Assembly: GCA_017477805.1 (NCBI GenBank)
Contig: JAFUUM010000381.1
Span: 1 to 19,145 of the forward strand
Length of the DNA: 19,145 bases
Reading direction: 5' to 3'
Origin: Lachnospiraceae bacterium
GTDB lineage: Bacteria; Bacillota; Clostridia; Lachnospirales; Lachnospiraceae
Position numbers and translations under genes: made by a program. The notes beneath the pieces were generated by a model that ran no database searches, was not told the DNA's origin, and saw only the letters and a program-made list of their open reading frames with translations. Below are positions 12,032 through 19,145 of the stretch, one piece after another (within the stretch, counting starts at the first letter, position 1; each line of letters opens with the position of its first letter).

Positions 12032-14866
12032 ATGAAGATCGATCTGTCCGGAACATGGACTGTCACATTAAAAGATCAAAAAACATACGACTTCTGCCTG
12101 CCCGGCACCCTGGATGAAAACGGCATCGGAGATGCCGATGAGGTGGCAAGACCCTGGCATCCGGACTGTGAAGACCGGGAAAAGAAAAACGGGGCCGAAG
12201 CTCCCGGAGTCATCGTTTCCCGTTTTACGAGGAAACATACCTATGAGGGGCCTGCGCTATTTGCAAAACGCTTTGAAGCTGCCCTTCCGGAAGCCGTGGA
12301 GAAAGGTACGGAACGGGTCTTCTTACGGGCCGAACGATCCCGTGCTCTTTCCCTGAAGATTAACGGACATGAGGTTCCTGCGATCCGGGGAAGTCTCAGT
12401 ACCCCTTACGTTTTTGAAGTCACGGGGCTTTTGCAAAACGGCTCCCTGATAGAACTGATCTCCGACAACAGTTATCCCGGACTTCCTTATCAGGACATCC
12501 TGTATTCCTCCGCTGCTACGGATGAGACCCAGACCAACTGGAACGGCATCATCGGGGAGTTCTGCATTGAGACAAAACCCTCTGTTTTCATCCGTTTCCT
12601 GAATGTTTATCCCAAGGGAGATAAGGCAGATGTATCTGTATCCCTTGATCTCGGAAATACTGCCAAAGCTGACCCGGATCTGATCAAAAACTACCGGATC
12701 AGCCTGAGTTCAGAGGCGTTCGCAACATCCTCTCTCGAAAAGAACGCGGGAGAGATCGCCGGGATCCCCGATGAAATGGGAAACATCCGTTTTTGCGATA
12801 TTCCATTTGCCCCCAAGGCCTTGGAGCGGCGCTGGGATGAATATGCGGGCAATCTTTTTGAGGTGACGGCAACGCTGCAGATGCCGGATACGCCCAAAGA
12901 CGCACCGGCTTTCATCGCGGGTTCATCACAAGCGCTTGACACTAAGACAGTCTCCTTCGGCATTCGGGATTTCGGATCCGACGAGAGCGGCCGCCTGACC
13001 ATAAACAGACGCAGGTTTTTCCTCCGGGGCGAAGCAAATTGCGCCGTCTTCCCGGAAACCGGCCATCCCCCCATGGATGAAAAAGCCTGGGAAAAGATCC
13101 TTGGAACCTATGCTTCCTACGGTGTCAACGTGCTGCGGTTCCACTCCTGGTGTCCCCCCGAGGCTGCATTTACCGCAGCCGATCAACTGGGGATCATGGT
13201 CCAGCCGGAGCTGTCCAACTGGAATCCCCGGACTGCTTTCTCCACACCGGAGAGCAGGACGTATTACGAAAAGGAATTACGGGAGATCCTGACCGGGTAC
13301 GGTGATCACCCTTCCCTCGTCATGTTGACGCTGGGAAACGAACTCCACACAGATGAAGACGGTGTGGCGTTCATGCATCATCTTCTTGCGGTTGCAAGAT
13401 CCCTGGATCCCACAAGGCTCTTTGCCTGGGGTTCCAATAACTTTTACGGTGCAAAAGGACCGGATCCGGAAAGTGACTTTTATACCGCATCCGACCATAC
13501 AGATGGCATGAAACTCCGGGCCAGCGGGGTAACGGGACTGATCAATTCAGAGTATCCCCATTGCACAAGGAACTTTGAGGAAACCCTGACGGACATCCGA
13601 AAGACCTATCAAAAACCTGTCTTTGGGTTTGAAGTGGGCCAGACGGAAGTCCTGCCGGAGTTCTCGGAATTTGACCTCTTTCAGGGAGTCACCGATCCCC
13701 GGAACTTAAAGCAGGTTCAAGCACGACTTAAAGAGGCCGGCGTTTCCGATAACGAATGGGCTCACCGTGTAGCAGCCTCCGGAGAATTATCCCTGCTCTG
13801 CTATCGGGAAGAAGTGGAATCGGTGCTCCGGACCCCTTCCATGTCCGGTCTGTCCCTGTTGGGGCTTCAGGATTTCCCGGGACAGGGTACCGCCTTAGTG
13901 GGAATGCTGAACTCCCACCTGCTGCCCAAGCCCTATCCCTTTACAAAACCGGAACGTTTTTGCGCTTTCTTCCGGGAAACCGCGCTGCTTGCTCTGCTTC
14001 CAAAATATACTTTTGTAAACGGAGAAATCCTCACCTGCGAGATCCGGATCCTGAACTACGGAAACAGACCTCTAAGCGGAGACTTAAAGTACAAGCTGTC
14101 AAAGGCGATCTGTACCACCGACTGCAGAAATGCTCAAACTCAGCCGGCCCCAGAAGCAACGACCGCCGGCACTTTGCAAAAGGATATCCTCATCACACCC
14201 GGCACGGAAGAAAGCCTTGAACTGACGCTCCCCCTGACAGCAGATACTTCCACGGCATACATCCTGGAACTGGAACTTGCCGGTCTCACCGCCTCCTATC
14301 CTCTTTGGGTTTACCCTGAGGAAAGGCCTGTAAAACCAGATGGGATCTATGAGACGGCGCACTTTGATGATAAAACCATCGACGTACTAAGGAGCGGCGG
14401 AACCGTTTACCTCACACCGCCCTCCACGCCGGAGTCTCTGCCCGGCTCGGCAAAAGCCCAGTTTTCCACGGACTTCTGGTCCGTGGGTACCTTCCCTTCC
14501 CAGGAAGGCGCCATGGGACAGCTCATCGATGCTACGCACCCTCTGTTCCGAAGTTTCCCCACGGAGGACTACACCAATTACCAGTGGTACCCCATGGCAA
14601 GTGCCCGTGCTTTGGTTCTGCCGAAGTACCTGCCGGCCATCGTTGCGGAAATGGATTCCTATGCCACTCTTCGTCCCATGGCCCAGCTCATGGAAGGCAC
14701 CTGTCTTCAGGGAAAGATCCTGGTTTCCTCCTTCGGACTGCAGGATCTGCAAAACTATCCGGAGGCAAGAGCCCTCCTGTCTTCCATCTATCGTTACATG
14801 ACCTCCGATGACTTTGCCCCGTCATCGGAATTATCGGTCGACCTTTTGCAAAAACTGGTCCCCTAG
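12032..14866 (+). CDS. Glycoside hydrolase family 2 protein, cytoplasmic
   Basis: 944 residues. A retaining beta-glycosidase of family 2; the sugar substrate cannot be read. Order: N-terminal jelly-roll sugar-binding domain (about 1-190), immunoglobulin-like domain (about 195-310), TIM barrel (about 315-600), beta domain, and a C-terminal domain (about 775-944) with GAMGQLIDATHPLFRSFPTE. Acid/base is E437 (LTLGNELH); the likely nucleophile is E534 (VFGFEVGQTE). The block LLGLQDFPGQGTALVGMLN marks a subgroup that I recall from gut Bacteroidetes and Firmicutes, distinct from LacZ. There is no signal peptide, so it should act on imported oligosaccharides. GGGGG 10 bases before the ATG is a rather distant ribosome binding site. 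Its place behind a manganese riboswitch is unusual. An antiporter gene follows after 51 bases. Confidence 0.9.
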   Translation: MKIDLSGTWTVTLKDQKTYDFCLPGTLDENGIGDADEVARPWHPDCEDREKKNGAEAPGVIVSRFTRKHTYEGPALFAKRFEAALPEAVEKGTERVFLRAERSRALSLKINGHEVPAIRGSLSTPYVFEVTGLLQNGSLIELISDNSYPGLPYQDILYSSAATDETQTNWNGIIGEFCIETKPSVFIRFLNVYPKGDKADVSVSLDLGNTAKADPDLIKNYRISLSSEAFATSSLEKNAGEIAGIPDEMGNIRFCDIPFAPKALERRWDEYAGNLFEVTATLQMPDTPKDAPAFIAGSSQALDTKTVSFGIRDFGSDESGRLTINRRRFFLRGEANCAVFPETGHPPMDEKAWEKILGTYASYGVNVLRFHSWCPPEAAFTAADQLGIMVQPELSNWNPRTAFSTPESRTYYEKELREILTGYGDHPSLVMLTLGNELHTDEDGVAFMHHLLAVARSLDPTRLFAWGSNNFYGAKGPDPESDFYTASDHTDGMKLRASGVTGLINSEYPHCTRNFEETLTDIRKTYQKPVFGFEVGQTEVLPEFSEFDLFQGVTDPRNLKQVQARLKEAGVSDNEWAHRVAASGELSLLCYREEVESVLRTPSMSGLSLLGLQDFPGQGTALVGMLNSHLLPKPYPFTKPERFCAFFRETALLALLPKYTFVNGEILTCEIRILNYGNRPLSGDLKYKLSKAICTTDCRNAQTQPAPEATTAGTLQKDILITPGTEESLELTLPLTADTSTAYILELELAGLTASYPLWVYPEERPVKPDGIYETAHFDDKTIDVLRSGGTVYLTPPSTPESLPGSAKAQFSTDFWSVGTFPSQEGAMGQLIDATHPLFRSFPTEDYTNYQWYPMASARALVLPKYLPAIVAEMDSYATLRPMAQLMEGTCLQGKILVSSFGLQDLQNYPEARALLSSIYRYMTSDDFAPSSELSVDLLQKLVP

Positions 14867-14872
14867 TATAAT
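14845..14872 (+). promoter_or_regulatory. Internal promoter before the antiporter gene
   Basis: A perfect -10 TATAAT (14867-14872) starts right after the GH2 stop codon. TTTGCA (14845-14850) lies 16 bases upstream as a fair -35. It would give the antiporter gene a leader of about 40 bases and a transcript independent of the riboswitch. Confidence 0.45.
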
Positions 14873-14917
14873 AGACACATGGGGCAACTCAGAATTCTTT
14901 CAGGAAAGGACTTAACA

Positions 14918-15901
14918 ATGAATCAACAACTTCTCATTTCCATCTTACTGTTCCTGGTAGGTTTTGCCTGCCTCATCAAAGGCGGCGACTGGTTTGTGGA
15001 CGGTGCCACAGGCATCGCTCACCGCTTCCATCTGCCGGAACTGCTCATCGGTGCCACCATCGTTTCCATCGGCACCACCCTTCCGGAGGTTATGGTGTCC
15101 TCCCAGGCAGCCCTAGTGGGAAACGCCGGTATTTCCTACGGTAACGCCATCGGCTCCATCATCTGCAACACCAGTTTGATCGCAGCCCTCACCGTTGCCA
15201 TCCGCCCCGGAAAAGTCAATCCCAAAAGCCTGATCCTGCCCACCGCATTTTTCTTCCTAGCCGCCATCTTCTACGCCGCAAATGCGTATATCACCGGAAC
15301 TTTTACAAGACCCATCGGTATCCTGTTCTTGCTGGTCTTCCTTGTTTACATGGTGCTTACGGTGCTGCACATGAAAAAGCACCCGGAGGACGCTGCAGAA
15401 GATGCTGAAGAGGAAACAAAAAAAGAACAGCCCCTTTGGATGGAGCTGCTCCTCTTGATCGTTGGTGCTACGGTCATCGCCATCGGCGCTGATCTTCTCG
15501 TCGATAACGGTACCGTCATCGCCAAGGCCCTTGGTGTACCGGATTCCGTTATCGGCCTTACCATGGTAGCCCTCGGCACATCTCTGCCGGAACTGATCAC
15601 CGCCATCACATCCCTGGCAAAGGGCCACAGTGCTCTTTCTCTTGGAAATGTCATCGGTGCAAACCTGTTCAATATCGTGCTGGTGTCCGGTGCTGCCATC
15701 ACCATCAGTCCTTTCGCCGTTCCCACGGAGAAGACCATCGCCGGTATGAATTCTTCCCTGCTCATCGACATCCCTGTGATGCTGGGCGTTATGGCGATCC
15801 TTTGTCTGCCGGCTCTGTTTCGTAAGAAGCTCTCCAGAGTTCAGGGTATCCTGCTGCTGGCGATCTACGTAACCTTTACCGTTTACCAGTTTGTATCTTA
15901 A
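14918..15901 (+). CDS. CaCA family cation antiporter (calcium/sodium antiporter, YrbG-like)
   Basis: 327 residues from the ATG at 14918, preceded by AAAGGA at 7 bases; the frame also opens at 14879, but without a ribosome binding site and with a non-hydrophobic extension. About ten membrane segments are arranged as an inverted pair around a charged cytoplasmic loop (about 152-172, KKHPEDAAEDAEEE). The two alpha repeats are clear: SIGTTLPEVMVSS (50-62) with GNAIGSIICN (75-84), and ALGTSLPELITAI (218-230) with GNVIGANLFN (243-252). E57 and E225 are the cation-binding glutamates of the family. Annotated members exchange Ca2+ for Na+ or H+; position behind a manganese riboswitch suggests Mn2+ export here, which is inference. 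The gene is served by the riboswitch promoter, an internal promoter, or both. Confidence 0.9.
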   Translation: MNQQLLISILLFLVGFACLIKGGDWFVDGATGIAHRFHLPELLIGATIVSIGTTLPEVMVSSQAALVGNAGISYGNAIGSIICNTSLIAALTVAIRPGKVNPKSLILPTAFFFLAAIFYAANAYITGTFTRPIGILFLLVFLVYMVLTVLHMKKHPEDAAEDAEEETKKEQPLWMELLLLIVGATVIAIGADLLVDNGTVIAKALGVPDSVIGLTMVALGTSLPELITAITSLAKGHSALSLGNVIGANLFNIVLVSGAAITISPFAVPTEKTIAGMNSSLLIDIPVMLGVMAILCLPALFRKKLSRVQGILLLAIYVTFTVYQFVS

Positions 15902-15930
15902 AATAAACAATCTTTTCACACGATCCTTAT

Positions 15931-15974
15931 GATCCGCGGCTGCCGCATTATCTGCGACGGTCGCGGATCTTTTT
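15931..15974 (+). terminator. Antiporter terminator overlapping the end of the surface protein gene
   Basis: GATCCGCG (15931-15938) and CGCGGATC (15962-15969) are perfect arms, with further CCG/CGG pairing inside, followed by T5 (15970-15974). It stops plus-strand transcription from the antiporter gene. The 3' half lies inside the last codons of the convergent surface protein gene (stop at 15948), where the basic tail KKIRDRRR is encoded. Confidence 0.75.
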
Positions 15975-18900
15975 GATCAAGGTTTCTGCGAACTTGCCGC
16001 CAAAGGCAAGGGTCATGATCCAGTACTTCATAAGACCGGTGGCATCACCCGTTGCCGGGGATCTTCCCCTTGCAAGAACGGGATCCGGTTCCGGTTCAGG
16101 CTCCGGCTCGGGTTCCGATGCCGTAGTTGTTTCCTGGGTAGCTTCAATAGGGATGGGATCCGGCACCTTGGGTTCTTCGTCATCCTCATCCGGTGCATCC
16201 GGGATCTTATTCCACCCGGCCACAAGTGTGATATCGCAATTAACCGCATTTGTAAAATTCCATTCATTGTAACCGAGGTACCAGTTGGTAAACGTATAAC
16301 CATCTCTGGTGGGATTCAGCGGTCTAAGAACAAGCCCGCCGGCGGCAACCACTGTCTGACCGATGGTATTTCCCGCCCCATCATCAAATGTCACCTTGTA
16401 AGTCTGGATCGAAGTATATCCGACAGCGTAGGTAGAAAAGTACTGGGAATAAACGTAAATGATATTGCCTACCACGGCATAGGTCCCGTCCGCATAGGAA
16501 CCGGGGACGGCTCTTCCGGTGATCTCCCTCATCTGGATAATAACGCCTTCGTGCTCTCTGAAAACAACCGGAGAGTACTTATCATCCCCATCGTAAGTCA
16601 GCGCGATCTCGATCACGTGTCCAAGATCCGGCGCTTCACTGAGAATGATGGGATTCTCGGTAGCGGAGGGAACACCTTCTTCCACCTCTTTGACCACCTT
16701 CATGTCCAGATAATCCAGATGCATGTACTGATCATCGATACCCGGGAAGGCATTCTCCATCCTGTAATGGATCCCCTCTCTGGTCTCATCCTCTACTGCC
16801 GTTTCCGCCAGCGCTTTCCCCTTCAGAGTCACTCTGACGCTCTTGTCATTTAAGTCTTCCGTATAGGCTTCCAGCCCGGTCTGTTCCAGATCTTCAAAGG
16901 GTGTTACCACGGAATTGGCATCAAATTGGTGATCCGTAGCGCGACTTCGAATGTTGACCCTGATCTTATAAGGTCTGTAATCCGGACTGTTAAAGGTCAG
17001 TTCAACCTGACCGAAAGGCAGCTCATAACCACCCGTAACACGGGGCATTACACGGAATGTCATGGGCAGTTTGTGCGTTGTCGTAAGGGTTCCGACCCTG
17101 ACAAGGCTTTCCAAATGCTTCCCGCCGGGCTCTTCCGTATTGACCTGTAATCCTTTATAAATGGCATTGGGATCAAGATAAGGGGACAGATCCACTTCTT
17201 TCGTTACGGTTCCGGCCGAAGCAAGCCCCAGCATCAGATCCACCTCAAGGTCCAGATCCACCACCGGAATATCACTTAACCAGGTATCCGGAGCGATCTC
17301 CCAGGTTATGTTCACCGTCCCCGCATAATTTCCCTTCCCGGTAACGGATATGGGATAGATCCCCTTAGCACCGGCATGGAGCGTTCCTACCTTGTCGTAA
17401 TCCGTGCCCTCAAGAAGATCCACATTCCGTTCATGATCCGTCACCGTCAGGACCTGATCGATCATCGCTCCCGTATAGTCCGGCGAAATACCATTGGACA
17501 GTGAGAGCATGGACGTTGTCAGTTGTTTGGGCTGAATATACCATTTGGCTTCTTTGGGTGAGATCTCCGGATCCGTAAATACAAGGTTCAGCGTATACGG
17601 TCCTGCATCCCTGCCGGTCAATTGCGTTCCGGTAGTCAGGTCATAATCCGTCCCGTAAACCAGTGTATGTCCGTGATTTGTTACTTCCAGATCGGTTGTG
17701 GGATCAAACGTCTGATCCTCGCCGTTATAAGTAAAGGTCTTTTTGACTGCGACAACGGGCTGCGGTCTGATGCTGTCAAACGTGCTTTGTACATCCGGAG
17801 CGAGACTGGACTTATAGTTAAAAGTTACTGAATTCCCGACTGCAAGGTCATCAAATTTAAAACACATGGCAACGCCCGTGTCCTTTAGAACATATCCGTC
17901 AACCCCACTCAACATCTCACTGGTCGGTATCTGGGGCAAAGAGGGATCGTCTTTCCATAGGTCCGCAAGATAGGCGGTCTGCGGCATAAAATCCGCTCCC
18001 ACGGAAGCTCTGGCGTGTTGATCAAATGCTGTAAAGAAGAAACCGGCCTGGGTACTGGGTCCTTTCGCCACCACAAGTGCACACTGATCGCTAGTGTATT
18101 CAACGCTGGAACAGGGATTACAGATCACCTTATTATAGGTATGAAATGTACCGTGCAGCTCCTGATCCTGGTCCGGGTCAAAAGATCTGACAAACCGGAC
18201 GTCGGTGAGCGGCTTCCCGCTCAAATTGATGATCTGCACATCCGTCTGGAAATACTGATCATTGACCCCAAAGGAGACGGTCAGGATCATTTTGACACCG
18301 TCTTTTGTCACACCGGTGGTGACCGCCTTCAGGCGTCCGGCCCGAAGATCCGATTGATCCACGGTAACGGGAGCCTCCATGGGCGTCTGCCATGCATGCT
18401 TGCCGTAATTGATCTGCTGTGCGTTACAGTTATCCACCTTAACCCCGTCTATCGTGTAAGACAGGATATACCTCTCCTCCGGAGTTCCGGGAAGAAAATA
18501 GTCACCGGTGATGGGATCATTTCCCACATCAAAACCATCCGGATCCACGCTCAGCCCGATCCGGCCACCAAATCCCGCAGTCAGATGAAACGCGATGGAC
18601 GAACCCGTTGTTGTCGAATCACTTCCAAAAGAGCCCGACTTTGCTATACCGACCTCAATATAATTTCCTCCAAGGAACACATCTCCCATGCTGTTGGTAT
18701 AACTGTGGGCACCCGGCAGCCCCGTCGCAACGGCTGTCACATCAACATCGTATGTTATGCCGCCGATCTCCACGGACAAGGTCTCCGTAGTGGTAAAGGG
18801 CATGAGGGCCGCCACATACCAGACACCTGCATTATCCGGGATCAATTGATCTCCCGCATCCCTCGCAGCCACTCCGGGTTCCGACTCCTGCACTTTCGCA

Positions 18901-19145
18901 ACAAGGAAAAGCGTATCATCACTTCCGCTCGCTAACGTGACCTCTCCGGTGATCCCTACCGTGTCCAAAATCTCCGACAGGGGGACCGCATTGTTTCCAT
19001 ACAGCACATATTCTTTGCTCCCGTAAGTAAACTCCACGGTATAGAAAGAAAAGCCGTCTGTTTCCGCCGTTAAGAGATTTCCTGCGCACTCATATTCCAG
19101 AACAGTTGCTTCCGTTGCACGGCCGTCCTCTTTGGGCATGTGATA
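15948..19145 (-). CDS. Large sortase-anchored surface protein, 5' end outside window
   Basis: The frame is open to the right edge (1065 codons seen); the ATG at 19139 has no visible ribosome binding site and is probably internal, so signal peptide and N-terminus are missing. Residue numbers count from that ATG. About 110-460 is a beta-rich region of unknown family, with DYFLPGTPEERY and FVRSFDPDQDQE as striking blocks. Two MBG/Ig-like modules follow (about 462-615; FTYNGEDQTFDP, GTDYD), a further beta region, then one Listeria-Bacteroides repeat (914-976, GYTFTNWY). An acidic, Pro-Glu-rich stalk with EPEPEPEPEPDP (1009-1020) leads to SPATG (1027-1031), a hydrophobic stretch and the basic tail KKIRDRRR. 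SPxTG resembles the (S/N/P)PxTG motif of Clostridioides sortase B. It is probably a wall-anchored adhesin or binding protein; no enzymatic motif was recognised. Confidence 0.85.
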   Translation of the reverse strand, partial: YHMPKEDGRATEATVLEYECAGNLLTAETDGFSFYTVEFTYGSKEYVLYGNNAVPLSEILDTVGITGEVTLASGSDDTLFLVAKVQESEPGVAARDAGDQLIPDNAGVWYVAALMPFTTTETLSVEIGGITYDVDVTAVATGLPGAHSYTNSMGDVFLGGNYIEVGIAKSGSFGSDSTTTGSSIAFHLTAGFGGRIGLSVDPDGFDVGNDPITGDYFLPGTPEERYILSYTIDGVKVDNCNAQQINYGKHAWQTPMEAPVTVDQSDLRAGRLKAVTTGVTKDGVKMILTVSFGVNDQYFQTDVQIINLSGKPLTDVRFVRSFDPDQDQELHGTFHTYNKVICNPCSSVEYTSDQCALVVAKGPSTQAGFFFTAFDQHARASVGADFMPQTAYLADLWKDDPSLPQIPTSEMLSGVDGYVLKDTGVAMCFKFDDLAVGNSVTFNYKSSLAPDVQSTFDSIRPQPVVAVKKTFTYNGEDQTFDPTTDLEVTNHGHTLVYGTDYDLTTGTQLTGRDAGPYTLNLVFTDPEISPKEAKWYIQPKQLTTSMLSLSNGISPDYTGAMIDQVLTVTDHERNVDLLEGTDYDKVGTLHAGAKGIYPISVTGKGNYAGTVNITWEIAPDTWLSDIPVVDLDLEVDLMLGLASAGTVTKEVDLSPYLDPNAIYKGLQVNTEEPGGKHLESLVRVGTLTTTHKLPMTFRVMPRVTGGYELPFGQVELTFNSPDYRPYKIRVNIRSRATDHQFDANSVVTPFEDLEQTGLEAYTEDLNDKSVRVTLKGKALAETAVEDETREGIHYRMENAFPGIDDQYMHLDYLDMKVVKEVEEGVPSATENPIILSEAPDLGHVIEIALTYDGDDKYSPVVFREHEGVIIQMREITGRAVPGSYADGTYAVVGNIIYVYSQYFSTYAVGYTSIQTYKVTFDDGAGNTIGQTVVAAGGLVLRPLNPTRDGYTFTNWYLGYNEWNFTNAVNCDITLVAGWNKIPDAPDEDDEEPKVPDPIPIEATQETTTASEPEPEPEPEPDPVLARGRSPATGDATGLMKYWIMTLAFGGKFAETLIKKIRDRRR
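16081..16116. repeat. Hexanucleotide repeat encoding the Glu-Pro stalk
   Basis: Six units of the form GGNTCN (GGATCC, GGTTCC, GGTTCA, GGCTCC, GGCTCG, GGTTCC) follow one another and encode most of the Glu-Pro run of the surface protein. Unit changes add or remove whole dipeptides without shifting the frame, so stalk length could vary between strains. Confidence 0.7.

Noticed and set aside
14879..14917. N-terminal extension of the antiporter from the ATG at 14879
   Set aside because: No ribosome binding site precedes it, while AAAGGA lies 7 bases before the ATG at 14918, where the hydrophobic first membrane segment begins as in the family.
18015..18935. 306-codon open frame on the plus strand opposite the surface protein gene
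   Set aside because: It lies wholly antisense to a coherent multi-domain protein, has no ribosome binding site or recognisable domain, and has a composition typical of a shadow frame.

Overview
The window looks like a chromosomal segment of a Clostridia-class Firmicute, most likely Lachnospiraceae-like. Evidence: strong AGGAGG-type ribosome binding sites, sigma-A type promoters with 17-base spacers, the divIC-tilS-hpt-ftsH gene order known from Firmicutes, a yybP-ykoY type manganese riboswitch, and a cell-wall protein ending in an SPxTG sorting signal. No rRNA, tRNA, insertion sequence, prophage or CRISPR array is visible. The assignment rests on protein resemblance and gene order only.

Left part (1-4978). 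A radical SAM protein of the family linked to a uracil-DNA-glycosylase-like partner runs off the left edge on the minus strand. Its promoter lies between two LexA-like boxes, which suggests SOS control. Upstream of it is a GNAT acetyltransferase with an extra N-terminal domain, transcribed divergently from a cyclophilin. The gap after the cyclophilin holds a ladder of 11-base-spaced repeats, a -10 element and a terminator, a candidate small RNA unit under an OmpR/PhoB-type regulator. It converges on a PAS-GGDEF-EAL gene that has lost the catalytic residues of both domains and is cut by one in-frame amber codon. A YkgJ-type cysteine-cluster protein is divergent from it.

Middle (4979-11820). 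A gene-poor stretch carries a second candidate short RNA (promoter, about 90 bases, strong terminator), then a cytoplasmic GH13 neopullulanase/maltogenic-amylase-like enzyme. A shared bidirectional terminator separates it from the minus-strand housekeeping cluster divIC, tilS, hpt, ftsH (cell division, tRNA-Ile lysidine synthesis, purine salvage, membrane proteolysis).

Right part (11821-19145). A consensus promoter drives a manganese riboswitch with an intrinsic terminator. It precedes a two-gene unit: a cytoplasmic GH2 glycosidase and a CaCA-family cation antiporter. Manganese exporters are the usual targets of this riboswitch, so the antiporter is a candidate manganese exporter, with the glycosidase gene between it and the switch. 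A second promoter just before the antiporter may also serve it. A large sortase-anchored surface protein converges on it and runs off the right edge.

The observations most worth following are the manganese-switch/GH2/CaCA operon, the LexA-flanked promoter of the radical SAM gene, the repeat-controlled intergenic RNA, and the amber-split, catalytically degenerate GGDEF-EAL gene.
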